Origin: Thermodesulfatator indicus DSM 15286
Lineage (GTDB): Bacteria > Desulfobacterota > Thermodesulfobacteria > Thermodesulfobacteriales > Thermodesulfatatoraceae
NCBI RefSeq assembly: GCF_000217795.1
Contig: NC_015681.1
Location: 2,099,244 to 2,163,243 of the forward strand
Direction of reading: 5' to 3'
Length of the DNA: 64,000 nt
Of the stretch, positions 26,046 to 35,546 are shown piece after piece. The position numbers and the translations under genes were made by a program. How positions within the stretch are numbered: position 1 is the first letter of the stretch; every line of letters starts with the position of its first letter. Under the pieces are notes generated by a model. The model was not told where the DNA came from and searched no databases. It was given only the letters and a program-made list of their open reading frames with translations.

Positions 26046-27248
26046 ATGCCACCTTTTGAAATTAAAAAAGACATTTACTGGGTCGGTGCTATTGACTGGA
26101 ATGTCAGGGACTTTCATGGATATTCAACTAAAAGAGGTTCTACTTATAACGCTTATTTGGTAGTTGACGAAAAAGTCACCCTTTTTGATGCGGTTAAAAA
26201 GCCTTTTACTAACGATTTAATTCACAAGTTAATCAAAGTTTTAGGAGATCTCGAAAAGATTGATTACATCGTAGTTAACCACGTGGAAATGGACCATTCA
26301 GGTGCTCTTCCAGAACTTATAAAAAGAGCCAAACCTGAAAAGGTCTTTTGTTCTCCAATGGGCTATAAGGCCCTTAAAGAGCATTTTCATGAGGAAGACT
26401 GGCCCCTTGTAGAAGTCAAAACCGGTGATTCCATCTCTATTGGTAAGAGAACCGTCCAATTCATTGAAACTCGCATGATTCACTGGCCTGACAGCATGAT
26501 TTCTTACATACCTGAAGAGAAAATCCTTATTGCTCAGGATGCTTTTGGCCAGCATTACGCCACCAGTGAGCGTTTTGACGACGAAGTTAAATATGACGAA
26601 CTTATGCAGGAAGCAGCCAAGTATTACGCCAATATCGTGCTTCCCTTTTCACCTCAGGTGGAAAAACTTTTAAAAACCGTCGAAGAAATGAAACTTGAAA
26701 TAGAGCTAATTCTCCCTGACCACGGAGTCATCTGGCGTTCCCACATCAAGGACATTATTGACGCTTACAAGCGCTGGAGCACTTATCAGGCCAGGAATTA
26801 CGCTCTTGTTGTTTACGCCACCATGTGGCACAGCACTGAAAAGATGGCCATGGCCATAGCCAATGGCCTTATGAGTGAGGGGATTTCCGTTAAGGTAATG
26901 AACGCCAGCATTGACCATCGTAGTGATATAATGACCCAAGTGCTTGAAGCTAAGGCCCTAGTTTTCGGTTCTTCTACCTTGAACAATAATATGCTTCCCC
27001 AGATGGCCGATGTGCTTACTTACATAAAAGGCCTGAGACCACGCAAAAAAATAGGAGCAGCTTTTGGTTCCTTTGGTTGGAGTGGGGAAGCTGTTAAACA
27101 CATCAACAAATTCTTAGAAGAAATGCAGGCCGAGATTGTTCATCCTGGTTATAGGGCCAAATTTGTTCCTACTCACGAGCAGCTCAAAGAGTGCGTTGAA
27201 ATAGGCAAAACCATTGCCAAAGCCATTAAGGAAAAACAGAATGCCTAA
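26046..27248 (+). CDS. Flavodiiron protein (A-type flavoprotein, rubredoxin:oxygen oxidoreductase type)
   Basis: 400 aa. The metallo-beta-lactamase diiron domain is complete: H79-x-E81-x-D83-H84 (HVEMDHSG), H146, D165 and H226. The flavodoxin domain from about 255 binds FMN (YATMWHSTEKMA; GSSTLNNNMLP; GSFGWSGEAV). No C-terminal rubredoxin fusion, so an external rubredoxin is needed; none is in the window. Reduces oxygen to water or NO to N2O. Overlaps the HEAT gene by 8 nt. Confidence 0.96.
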   Translation: MPPFEIKKDIYWVGAIDWNVRDFHGYSTKRGSTYNAYLVVDEKVTLFDAVKKPFTNDLIHKLIKVLGDLEKIDYIVVNHVEMDHSGALPELIKRAKPEKVFCSPMGYKALKEHFHEEDWPLVEVKTGDSISIGKRTVQFIETRMIHWPDSMISYIPEEKILIAQDAFGQHYATSERFDDEVKYDELMQEAAKYYANIVLPFSPQVEKLLKTVEEMKLEIELILPDHGVIWRSHIKDIIDAYKRWSTYQARNYALVVYATMWHSTEKMAMAIANGLMSEGISVKVMNASIDHRSDIMTQVLEAKALVFGSSTLNNNMLPQMADVLTYIKGLRPRKKIGAAFGSFGWSGEAVKHINKFLEEMQAEIVHPGYRAKFVPTHEQLKECVEIGKTIAKAIKEKQNA

Positions 27249-27951
27249 CACCCCTCACCGGAATCTCAAAAGGGAGGTCCTCTCTTTACTACAAGAGAAG
27301 GATCTCCCCACGTTGAAAAAAGAAATATTGTGTTTTACGCCTAAAAAGGTCGTAAATGTCCTTATAGGGGCTTTATGTCATCGTGTAGAAGAAGTCCGCT
27401 GGAAAGCTATTGCCTGTATTGGCCCGGTGGTAGCCGCTATAGCTGAAGAAAATATGGAGTCTGCGCGGGTAATTATTCGTCGCTTTATGTGGATGTTAAA
27501 CGAAGAGTCAGGGGGTATGGCCTGGGGAGTTCCTGAAGCCATGGCCGAGGCCTTAGCCAATCATCGCCAACTGGCCGAAGAATATACTTCTATACTAATC
27601 TCTTATATTTGGCTTGAAGGAAACCTCTTAGAATATCCTCCGGCCCAAAGGGGCGTTATTTGGGGGATAGGGAGGCTTGCTCAAGTGTTTTCAGATTTGG
27701 TAGCAAAATTTAACGGGCCAACCTACGCCTTACATTTGCTTGACTCTGAGGACCTTTGGGTAAAAACATTGGCCTGCTGGGCCTATATTCAAATGCAAGA
27801 AATAATTCCCCGTAACCTAAAAGAAGAAATTTGTCAAAAACTTGCCAACTTTTCTTCTCAAAACTTTGTAATACTTCTTTACGACGGAAAGGCCTTAGTA
27901 AAGGCCAACTCAGAAGACCTTAGATCTCGGTTAACAGCTTTATTAAATTGA
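27241..27951 (+). CDS. DVU0298-family HEAT-repeat protein
   Basis: 236 aa from ATG 27241, inside the fprA end. All-helical with HEAT-like repeats (VEEVRWKAIACIGPVVAAIA; EDLWVKTLACWAYIQ) and the family block IIRRFMWMLNEESGGMAWGVPEAM followed by the PPAQRGVIWGIGRL segment. Restricted in my recollection to sulfate reducers and relatives; function unknown, perhaps a protein-interaction scaffold. Coupled translation with the flavodiiron protein suggests a stress-related role. Confidence 0.8.
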   Translation: MPNTPHRNLKREVLSLLQEKDLPTLKKEILCFTPKKVVNVLIGALCHRVEEVRWKAIACIGPVVAAIAEENMESARVIIRRFMWMLNEESGGMAWGVPEAMAEALANHRQLAEEYTSILISYIWLEGNLLEYPPAQRGVIWGIGRLAQVFSDLVAKFNGPTYALHLLDSEDLWVKTLACWAYIQMQEIIPRNLKEEICQKLANFSSQNFVILLYDGKALVKANSEDLRSRLTALLN

Positions 27952-28089
27952 AACTCTTTTGCAAGAAGGGCTTGACTAAATATCAGTTTTCCTGTTAAAA
28001 AATTTTTAGCCCCAGAAGCCACCTTTAAAAATAAGTTCCTGTAAAGCGCCTTCCTTGCGCGCTCAATATAAATGAAAGGAGGTTTTATT

Positions 28090-29235
28090 ATGCTAAAGAA
28101 GCCTAAATTTGTCACCTCTTTGGAAAATGTCCCTGTATTTTCGGAAAACAAAGAAGCTTTAGAAGTAGCCAATAAATATCCGATCAAATGCACTGAGTAT
28201 TATTTAAAACTCATTAACTTCGAAGATCCTAAGGATCCTCTTGCCAGGCTAGTTCTCCCAAGCATTGAAGAACTAGAGGAATGGGAGTGGGGCTCTCTTG
28301 ATCCTTCAAATGAGGCCTCTTACACGGTTATGCCAGGCCTACAACATAAGTATGATTCTACAGTCCTAGTTTTGGCAAGTAATGTATGCGCAGGCCTTTG
28401 TCGCTATTGTTTTAGAAAACGGCTTTTTATGGATGGTGGTAGGCCAGAACGCTTGGAAGACATCGATGAAGCGGTCAAATACATTGCCAGCCACAAAGAG
28501 ATCACTAACGTAATTCTTTCTGGTGGCGATGCTTTTATGCTTTCTAATCGCCGCTTAAAAGAAATGCTTTCAAAGATAAGGCCTATAGAGCATGTAGGTA
28601 TTATTCGTATCGGAACCAAAGTACCAGCCTTTTATCCCCAGCGAATCATAGAAGACCCTGAGCTACTTGAAATTATAAAAACATATTCCACCCCTGAAAA
28701 AAGACTTTACATCATGGTCCATTTTGACCATCCTAAAGAACTGACCGCAGAAGCTATTAAAGCTTGTGATTTATTAATGAAGGCGGGAGCAGTAGTCCTT
28801 AACCAAACCCCTATTATCAGGGGAGTGAATGATGATCCTGAAGTAATGGCTGAGCTCTTTCGTAAACTTTCTTTTGTCGGTATTGCTCCTTATTACATTT
28901 TCCAGTGCCGCCCCACCACTGGGAACAAACCATATGCGGTACCCATAGAAGAAGGCTACCAAATCTTTGAGAAGGCTAGAGGTCTTGTCTCAGGCGTGGC
29001 CAAAAGGGCCCGTTTCACCATGTCCCACGCCTTAGGCAAGCTAGAAATTTTGGCCCTTACTGATGAAGAAGTGATTTTTAAGTTCCATCGGGCAGCGGAT
29101 AATAGGAATACAGGAAAAATTCTCATTTATAAACGTAATCCTGATGCCTATTGGCTTGACGACTATACAGAAATGGTATCTTCTCATTATCTTATAAGTG
29201 AAACAACCTCCTGTCCTTATCTTTATTATATTTAA
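28090..29235 (+). CDS. KamA-family radical SAM protein (lysine 2,3-aminomutase-like)
   Basis: 381 aa from ATG 28090; AAGGAGG (28076-28082) lies 7 nt upstream, so an ATG at 28072 is rejected. Radical SAM triad C100-x3-C104-x2-C107 (CAGLCRYC). LSGGDAFML and the PLP-lysine-type segment SHALGKLEIL are present. Aminomutases of this family use SAM and PLP to migrate amino groups; in anaerobic thermophiles some make compatible solutes (N-acetyl-beta-lysine) but no acetyltransferase is adjacent. Substrate unproven. Confidence 0.85.
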   Translation: MLKKPKFVTSLENVPVFSENKEALEVANKYPIKCTEYYLKLINFEDPKDPLARLVLPSIEELEEWEWGSLDPSNEASYTVMPGLQHKYDSTVLVLASNVCAGLCRYCFRKRLFMDGGRPERLEDIDEAVKYIASHKEITNVILSGGDAFMLSNRRLKEMLSKIRPIEHVGIIRIGTKVPAFYPQRIIEDPELLEIIKTYSTPEKRLYIMVHFDHPKELTAEAIKACDLLMKAGAVVLNQTPIIRGVNDDPEVMAELFRKLSFVGIAPYYIFQCRPTTGNKPYAVPIEEGYQIFEKARGLVSGVAKRARFTMSHALGKLEILALTDEEVIFKFHRAADNRNTGKILIYKRNPDAYWLDDYTEMVSSHYLISETTSCPYLYYI

Positions 29236-29246
29236 TTTAGTTTTTT

Positions 29247-29915
29247 ATGAAGGCGAAAAAGAGCCAGGGATTTTTGGTTGACTTACATGTCCACACGGAT
29301 GTCTCTCCGTGTGGACACCAAAGTTTAAAGGAATGTCTTTTAACTGCTTCTCAAGTAGGACTTAAAGTTTTAGCTATAACTGACCATTTTTCTGTAAAAG
29401 CTGCTAGTATTTATTCGAGCATTAACTTCAATGGTAAGTTAACTCCTGTTTTTGGTATGGAGTACTCAGCCCCAGAAGGGGACTTTTTGCTTTTTGTTCC
29501 CGGGAAAATACCTTTTTTCAAGCGAGGTCTTAGGGCTTATGAAGTGCTTGCCGAGATAAAAAGAAGGGGAGGGCTGACCATTTGGGCTCACCCCTTTCGC
29601 TGGGGGAATGTTCCAGATGAAACTCTGTTGGAGGAAGGGTTAGTTGATGCTATTGAAGTTTTAAATGGCCGTAATTCTCCTCAAGAAAACTTTATGGCCT
29701 GGGAGCTTGCCGAAGCTTTTGACCTTCCCAAGGTAGCAGGAAGTGACGCTCATACCACTGAAGAGTTAGGTATTATAGCCAATTTAAGCCCTGAACCCAT
29801 AAAAGATTTAATGGATTTAATGCGCGTAATAAGAAAAGGGTTGCTTGAACCGATAATTCTTTCGCCTTCTTTAAAAAGAATTTATAAACACCTAGAAATT
29901 AAGGACTGTAAATAA
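29247..29915 (+). CDS. PHP-domain phosphoesterase
   Basis: 222 aa. PHP motifs in order: DLHVHTDVS (residues 12-20), ITDHFSVKA, FGMEYSA, WAHPFRWG and AGSDAHTTEELG, giving the multinuclear metal site. Resembles PHP phosphoesterases acting on nucleotides or histidinol-phosphate-like substrates. Probably in an operon with the KamA-like gene (11-bp gap). Its 3' end overlaps the convergent HARP gene by 17 nt. Confidence 0.85.
   Translation: MKAKKSQGFLVDLHVHTDVSPCGHQSLKECLLTASQVGLKVLAITDHFSVKAASIYSSINFNGKLTPVFGMEYSAPEGDFLLFVPGKIPFFKRGLRAYEVLAEIKRRGGLTIWAHPFRWGNVPDETLLEEGLVDAIEVLNGRNSPQENFMAWELAEAFDLPKVAGSDAHTTEELGIIANLSPEPIKDLMDLMRVIRKGLLEPIILSPSLKRIYKHLEIKDCK
29288..29317. repeat. Perfect 12-bp inverted repeat inside the PHP gene
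   Basis: TGTCCACACGGA (29288-29299), 6-nt loop, TCCGTGTGGACA (29306-29317). It lies over the codons for VHTDVSPCGH, near the 5' end of the message, and would form a strong hairpin in the mRNA. Confidence 0.9.
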
Positions 29916-30498
29916 GGCCTTCTATGGTATCTCTTATTTCTTCTGGTGGTATCCACCTTATACCCATTTTATCTGCTAGGTTAAGAATACCGCGATCAGC
30001 AGAAAGTAATAACCCATCAAGTTCAAGAGCTAAAAGAATTAATTCTATGTCTTCTTTGGAATCAACAATACCTTCTCGTAAGGCCTCGCGGTATTTACGT
30101 CTGAGGGCATTTAATATTTCGTCAGGACTTTTGTGCGCAGAGGCCCTTACTGCCTCTTCAGCCACCCTTAAACCTTTATTAATACGCTGCCTAATATCAT
30201 CTATTAGTTCGTAAAGTAAAAAAGCAGGTATCTGAATTTCATATTTTTTAGGTGATTTAACTCGAAATACTGCTCTAGCTTTAGGGGGAATTTTTGGGTT
30301 TTTGAGCATTTTTTTTAGTTCATCGTAAACCGAAGAAGGCATATAAACTTTGACATTGGGAGCTTTGGCCACTAATTCTAAAAAATTGGCGAAAGCCTCA
30401 TTGGGAGAATTTCCGAATTCGCGATAAACATCAGGATTGGTAAAAACACTGGTGTCAGGAATTAATCTTTCTCTTTCAACTTCTAATTCAAAAGCCAT
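29899..30498 (-). CDS. Protein-only RNase P, HARP type (RNA ligase partner / UPF0278, PIN-like)
   Basis: 199 aa, the size of Aquifex Aq_880, the founding minimal RNase P protein. The PIN-like metal site is visible: D15 (IPDTSVFTNPDV), the D146-x3-D150 pair (VDSKEDIE), D161 and D168 (LSADRGI). The helical insertion (residues ~95-140, RRKYREAL) is the tRNA-binding arm in this family. It should cleave 5' leaders of pre-tRNA, alone or beside an RNA-based RNase P not visible here. Older annotation calls it RNA ligase partner protein. Confidence 0.88.
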   Translation of the reverse strand: MAFELEVERERLIPDTSVFTNPDVYREFGNSPNEAFANFLELVAKAPNVKVYMPSSVYDELKKMLKNPKIPPKARAVFRVKSPKKYEIQIPAFLLYELIDDIRQRINKGLRVAEEAVRASAHKSPDEILNALRRKYREALREGIVDSKEDIELILLALELDGLLLSADRGILNLADKMGIRWIPPEEIRDTIEGLIYSP

Positions 30499-30609
30499 AA
30501 AAAGCCCTCAAATTCAATGAACCTGGTAATTGAATACCACAGCTTTAGGATTTTTAAAGCAAATTTGGGAGAAAAATTTTGGATTTAAATAGAAATTCAG
30601 AAAAGGGGA

Positions 30610-30627
30610 GGGCGCCAAAAGGCGCCC
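30610..30627 (-). terminator. Hairpin terminator after the chemoreceptor gene
   Basis: GGGCGCC (30610-30616) AAAA GGCGCCC (30621-30627), just past the minus-strand stop at 30634, followed on that strand by CTCCCCTTTT. The trailing T-run is weak. Confidence 0.65.
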
Positions 30628-30633
30628 GAAAAA

Positions 30634-32226
30634 TCATACTTTAAAGCCTTCGGCTATTTGTTTAAGTTCTTCTGCTTTTTGCCTTATTTTTTCAATCTCT
30701 TGATCAAGGGTCTCTACGTTGACTTTGGCTTCGGATACTTTTTGGTAAGTAGTTTCGGCTTCCTCTTTTACTTCTTTTAAGGATTCTGACTGTTCAACTA
30801 TTTTTGAAGCCACGTCGTCCATTACGGCGGTATGCTCTTCAACGGCTGATGCTATGGAAGAAGTGCTTTCATTAATAGATTTGATAGCCTCAGTAATTTC
30901 ATCCACTGCTTTTCTGGCTGTGTGACTCTCAACCTGAATAGCTTCAAGCTTTTTAGTTATTTCTTCAGTAGCTTTAGCCGTTTGATTGGCTAACTCTTTT
31001 ACTTCACTAGCTACAACCGCAAAGCCTTTTCCGGCTTCTCCTGCTCTAGCCGCTTCAATCGTGGCGTTTAGGGCTAAAAGGTTGGTTTGATTGGCAATTT
31101 GGGTAATCATTTCCGCAATAGAAGATACTGACTTAGCCATTTCGTCAAGCTTTAACATACGCTCTCGCGTATCTTCGGCCTTTATTACTGCTTCGTTAGT
31201 CATTTCTGAAGTTTTAGTAGTATTTTCGCTTATTTCTTTTACAGCAAGAGTAATTTGATTAATTAGTTCTTGTTCTTCATTTACACTTTGAATCATCTTT
31301 TCATTTGTTCTCAACAAAGACTGTGTCTCCTTTGTAGCTTCACTCATGTAATCTAAGGCTATTTTAGACGAAGTGGACACTTTAGCACTTTGAGCTACAA
31401 AATGTGAGCTATCTTTAATTTGAGCAATGATGTTTTTTAAATTGTTACATAAATTTCTAATAGCCTGAGCTATATTTTCAAATTCTACAACATAAAGTTT
31501 CTTAATTGAAACCGATAGATTGCCTTTTTGAATTTTATCAATGTTGGACAATAGATAATTTACATCAGAGCGAATTTTCCTACCAAAAAATGTTATAGCA
31601 GAAAGTAGTACTAGAATAATAAAAATTCCTGAGGCTAAAGTTTTCCACAGGGCCACATAGTATAAATCCTTAAAATCTTTTTCATAGAAGCCAGTAGCTA
31701 CCACCCAGTTCCAGGGTTTAAAATCTTTAGCAAAGGTAAGTTTTGATTCTATTAAGTTAGCGTTATCCTCATATTGCCAGTAATAACGGGTAAAGCCTTC
31801 ACCTTTTTCTTGAGCTACTTTGGCTATTTCATAAAAAAGTCTATTCCCTTTACGGTCTTTAACATCTGTAATATCTTTTCCATCAAGATTTGGTTTATAG
31901 GGATGCATTATCATTATTACCTTATCGGGATTATCGTTAGTTACAAAAAAGTAATCCTTCATCTGTTTTCCGTATCGTAATCTAGCTAAAGTTTCTTTGG
32001 CTAGTTTTTGGGCTTCTTCCCGGCTCAACTCTCCAGAAAGTTCTTTTTGGTGAAAAAACTCAAGAATGGAGTAGGCCTCTCTTACTAAGTCCTGAATACG
32101 CATGCGATAAGCAGCATCAAGCATGCGATAATTTTGATAAGACTGCCAGCCGATTAAAAAGGAAATCATAATAACTACTAAAACAACCTGAATCACAAAA
32201 AACCTGTTGATACTTAGACTTTTCAT
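30634..32226 (-). CDS. Methyl-accepting chemotaxis protein with sCache_2 sensor
   Basis: 530 aa from ATG 32226 (a start at 32304 adds a non-membrane leader). One membrane helix at ~10-30, then an extracytoplasmic sCache_2-type sensor ([31 protein letters not shown]), a second helix at ~200, HAMP, and the signalling hairpin with the conserved tip: [37 protein letters not shown]. It methylates and signals through CheA/CheW, none of which are in the window. A GTACTTT-A-AAAGTAC palindrome lies upstream near 32307-32321. Confidence 0.94.
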   Translation of the reverse strand: MKSLSINRFFVIQVVLVVIMISFLIGWQSYQNYRMLDAAYRMRIQDLVREAYSILEFFHQKELSGELSREEAQKLAKETLARLRYGKQMKDYFFVTNDNPDKVIMIMHPYKPNLDGKDITDVKDRKGNRLFYEIAKVAQEKGEGFTRYYWQYEDNANLIESKLTFAKDFKPWNWVVATGFYEKDFKDLYYVALWKTLASGIFIILVLLSAITFFGRKIRSDVNYLLSNIDKIQKGNLSVSIKKLYVVEFENIAQAIRNLCNNLKNIIAQIKDSSHFVAQSAKVSTSSKIALDYMSEATKETQSLLRTNEKMIQSVNEEQELINQITLAVKEISENTTKTSEMTNEAVIKAEDTRERMLKLDEMAKSVSSIAEMITQIANQTNLLALNATIEAARAGEAGKGFAVVASEVKELANQTAKATEEITKKLEAIQVESHTARKAVDEITEAIKSINESTSSIASAVEEHTAVMDDVASKIVEQSESLKEVKEEAETTYQKVSEAKVNVETLDQEIEKIRQKAEELKQIAEGFKV

Positions 32227-32369
32227 AAATAAACCCCCAAATTCAAAATTTTGAAGACAAAGTAGCACCACTGCACATTTCTTTGTTTCGGACAAGCTGA
32301 CCAAGTACTTTAAAAGTACATATTTTTATAAATTATAAAGAAAAATATTAAGGGAAAGATCAGAAAAAT

Positions 32370-33719
32370 TTAAGAAAGGTTCAGTTCTTTCATTTTTCGC
32401 CAGAGAGTGGTTCGGGAAATTCCTAATATTTTAGCAGCTTCTTTTTGATTAAAACCGGTGAGATAGAGGATACTTCTTATATATTGTTTTTCGTATTCTT
32501 TTAATGGTAGAAATTTAATGTCTGGCTGAGTCTTGCCTATTAATTTTAAGTCTGGAGGGAGTTCGCTAATCTCTAATGTCTTTTTATCACATAAAGCTAC
32601 AGCTTGTTCAATGATGTTTTCCAATTCTCGAACATTTCCAGGAAAAGAATAATTTAATAATACTTTTATGAAATCAGGAGAAACTTTTTGGACGTCTTTC
32701 TTGAATTTTTGATTATATTTATCCAAAAAATGGAGAACTAGAGCTGGAATATCTTCTTTGCGTTCCCGTAAAGGAGGAACTTTTATATTCACCACATTTA
32801 AACGGAAAAAAAGGTCTTCTCTAAATTGGCCACTTTCGACCATTTTGCGTAAATCGCGGTTAGTTGCTGCAATAATACGCACATCAATAGCTACCGGTTT
32901 TGTGCCACCTAAACGATAAAATTGGCGCTCTTGAAGAACCCTTAATAATTTGACTTGAAGAGAAGAAGGACACTCTCCAACTTCATCTAAAAAAAGAGTT
33001 CCTTCATTAGCGGCCTCCAGGAGTCCAATGCGTTTACTTACTGCCCCTGTGAAAGCTTCTTTTTCGTGGCCGAAAAGTTCATTGGCAGCCAGATCCTCAC
33101 TAAGAGCTCCGCAATTAAAGGCTACAAAAGGGTTATCCTTGCGAGGACTTAAATAGTGGATAGCTCGAGCAATAAGTTCTTTTCCTGTACCCGATTCGCC
33201 TTCAATTAATACATTGCAATCTAAAGGAGCAATTTTTAAAATTTTGTTAAATAGATTTTTCATTGCCGAGCTTTCCCCAATGAGCCCGGCAAAGTAACGA
33301 CGTTGCTTTATTTTTAATCTTTCTTCACAAATCTCTAATCCTTCACTTTCTCTAAGGGCCTTTTTAATCAAGGCACGTAAGTCTTTTAAGTTAAACGGTT
33401 TAGGCAAGTAATAATAAGCTCCTTTTTTGGTTGCTTCTACTGCTCCTGGAATAGAAGCATACCCGGTAATCAAAATCACTGGTAAAGCAGAACAAATTTT
33501 GTGAAGCTCATCAAGGAGTATTAAGCCATCAATATCTGGTAAACGGATATCACTTATTACCAGATTACAAAAATTTTCTTCGATAAATCTCAAGGCAGGT
33601 AAACCTTTAGTGAAAGTGTGAACTTCGTAATCATCTTTGGAGAGAGCAGTTTTAAGACGCTTACAAGTTATCGGATCATCATCTATAATTACCAAACGTG
33701 GGGGATTTTCTTTAGACAT
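32370..33719 (-). CDS. NtrC-family sigma-54 response regulator
   Basis: 449 aa. Receiver domain with phospho-acceptor D57 (VISDIRLPD). AAA+ domain with Walker A GESGTGKE (174-181), Walker B TLFLDE and arginine fingers. The sigma-54 contact loop reads EAFTGA (221-226) instead of canonical GAFTGA. A Fis-type HTH ends it (KEAAKILGISRTTLWRKMK). Last gene of the operon whose promoter at 40338-40353 looks sigma-54 dependent, implying autoregulation with the adjacent kinase. Confidence 0.94.
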   Translation of the reverse strand: MSKENPPRLVIIDDDPITCKRLKTALSKDDYEVHTFTKGLPALRFIEENFCNLVISDIRLPDIDGLILLDELHKICSALPVILITGYASIPGAVEATKKGAYYYLPKPFNLKDLRALIKKALRESEGLEICEERLKIKQRRYFAGLIGESSAMKNLFNKILKIAPLDCNVLIEGESGTGKELIARAIHYLSPRKDNPFVAFNCGALSEDLAANELFGHEKEAFTGAVSKRIGLLEAANEGTLFLDEVGECPSSLQVKLLRVLQERQFYRLGGTKPVAIDVRIIAATNRDLRKMVESGQFREDLFFRLNVVNIKVPPLRERKEDIPALVLHFLDKYNQKFKKDVQKVSPDFIKVLLNYSFPGNVRELENIIEQAVALCDKKTLEISELPPDLKLIGKTQPDIKFLPLKEYEKQYIRSILYLTGFNQKEAAKILGISRTTLWRKMKELNLS

Positions 33720-35150
33720 CTAAGATGCCCCTCCCGTGTTTTCGTAAATAGGCAGCAAAATTCTAAAAGTGGTACCTTTTCCTTCTTCACTTTCCACTTC
33801 AATTTGCCCCTTATGTTTTTGAATAATACTATAAGAAACCGAAAGCCCCAAGCCAGTTCCTTTTTCTTTAGTGGTAAAAAAAGGTTCAAAAATTTTTTTT
33901 CTAATTTCTTCAGGAATACCTGGTCCTGTATCTGAAATTTCTATAACAGCTTGATTGTCTTTTTTCTTAACTCTAATTTCAAGTTTACCACCTTTGCCCA
34001 TAGCCTGTATGGCATTTGTTATAATATTAATTAACACTTGTTGTAATTGGTTAAAATTTCCTCTAACATTCACTTCTTCATCTGGCAATATTATATTTCT
34101 TTTTATACCTTTTAGATTAATTTCACTTGTTACTAATTTAAGGCTTTCTTTGACCAGATTTCTTAGGTCAATTTTCTCAAGTTTGCTTTCTTTTTTGTTG
34201 CGAGCAAATTCTAATAAATGAGCTACTATTTCTCTAGCTCTTTCAGCTTCTTTATATATATCTTGTAACATTTCCTGTATTTCTTCTTGATCTAGTTCTT
34301 TAAAACTATCAATAATAACCTCTACCGTTAAGAAAATATTGTTTAAAGGATTATTAATTTCGTGAGCAATTCCTGATATAGTAGTTCCGATGGCTGCCAT
34401 TTTTTCTGCTTGGATTACTTCCTGTTGCTTATCATTTAAGGATTTTATCATTTCATTAATAGCTTTTCTTAATTGTTCATACTCTTTATATTTTATAAAC
34501 CCTTTTTCATGTTCTGGAATATAATTAGTTTGAGCTCCAGGTATTTTATGGGCATAATACGCCAAATATTCTATAGGTTTAATTATCCATGTAGCGAGAA
34601 TATATGCTCCTATGGGAGCAACTATTAAAACTATAAAAATTATCAATACAGGAATTAATGAATATTTTTTAATATCATAATTTAATTTTTGAGTCGCTTT
34701 GTTTCTTAGTTGGTTAAAAATTACTACAATTTTATGGCCTTTTTTTCTGATTTCTTTAGCCTGTATTGGATTAATCTTTTCTTGTTCTAAAATATTTTCT
34801 AGAGTTGATTTGTAATCATCTATTATTTTTTTTAGCTCATTAATTTCGGCTTTGGTATCAAGGTTTTTTATGAAATCACTATTTTTTTGTAATTCTAATT
34901 CTAATTTTTCAATATAATCCATTGTATATAGAAGATCTTGTTTATTATGATACAATAAATAGTTTTTTTCATATCTGCGAACTTCTAATATTTGCCTGTC
35001 AATATTTTCAAGTTGAATCCATAAATATACTTTTTGGTCTAGCTTTTTAATACATATATAGGTAGCAGTTACTATAAATAATAATATTATAGTATAACAA
35101 GCGACAGCAATATATATTACCTTTTTTAAGGTTATATATTTATTTTTCAA
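33720..35150 (-). CDS. Membrane sensor histidine kinase
   Basis: 476 aa, TTG start at 35150 with AGGAGA upstream. Two membrane helices (about 10-30 and 170-195) enclose a helical periplasmic sensor of ~140 residues. HisKA dimerisation helix with [12 protein letters not shown] (His about 262), then HATPase boxes ([32 protein letters not shown]). Stop and next start are adjacent to the NtrC-like regulator, its likely partner. Codon use is noticeably A/T-rich. Confidence 0.93.
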   Translation of the reverse strand: MKNKYITLKKVIYIAVACYTIILLFIVTATYICIKKLDQKVYLWIQLENIDRQILEVRRYEKNYLLYHNKQDLLYTMDYIEKLELELQKNSDFIKNLDTKAEINELKKIIDDYKSTLENILEQEKINPIQAKEIRKKGHKIVVIFNQLRNKATQKLNYDIKKYSLIPVLIIFIVLIVAPIGAYILATWIIKPIEYLAYYAHKIPGAQTNYIPEHEKGFIKYKEYEQLRKAINEMIKSLNDKQQEVIQAEKMAAIGTTISGIAHEINNPLNNIFLTVEVIIDSFKELDQEEIQEMLQDIYKEAERAREIVAHLLEFARNKKESKLEKIDLRNLVKESLKLVTSEINLKGIKRNIILPDEEVNVRGNFNQLQQVLINIITNAIQAMGKGGKLEIRVKKKDNQAVIEISDTGPGIPEEIRKKIFEPFFTTKEKGTGLGLSVSYSIIQKHKGQIEVESEEGKGTTFRILLPIYENTGGAS

Positions 35151-35165
35151 AAAATATTTCTCCTA

Positions 35166-35546
35166 TTAAGAACTTTCTAATTGTTCAATTGCTTTCATAA
35201 CAGATTTTTTTAAATCATCTAGACGAAAAGGTTTTGGAATAAAGTCAAAAACACCTTCTTGTACTGCTCTACGAGCACTTTGGGCATCAGCATAACCGGT
35301 AATAATAATAATTTTGGCTTGAGGATTTAAAGCCTTGGCTTTTTCAAAAATCTCAAATCCATCGATATCCATCTTAAGATCTGTTACTACCACATCAAAA
35401 GGTTCTTTTTCTAAGGCCTCTAAGGCTTCTTTTCCGCTTGTATATATTAAAACTTCATAACCCATTTTTTCAAAAATTAGTTTAAGTCGTTTAACTACGA
35501 TAGGTTCGTCATCAATTACCATAATTCTATATTTATGAAATGACAT
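35166..35546 (-). CDS. Single-domain response regulator (CheY-like)
   Basis: 126 aa receiver only. DDE acidic pocket at residues 12-14, phospho-acceptor D56 (VVTDLKMDIDG), T in IIITGYAD, and K in PKPFR. No output domain, so it acts by protein-protein contact or as phosphate sink in the same pathway as the kinase. Overlaps the PEP-synthase-like gene by 14 nt. Confidence 0.92.
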   Translation of the reverse strand: MSFHKYRIMVIDDEPIVVKRLKLIFEKMGYEVLIYTSGKEALEALEKEPFDVVVTDLKMDIDGFEIFEKAKALNPQAKIIIITGYADAQSARRAVQEGVFDFIPKPFRLDDLKKSVMKAIEQLESS

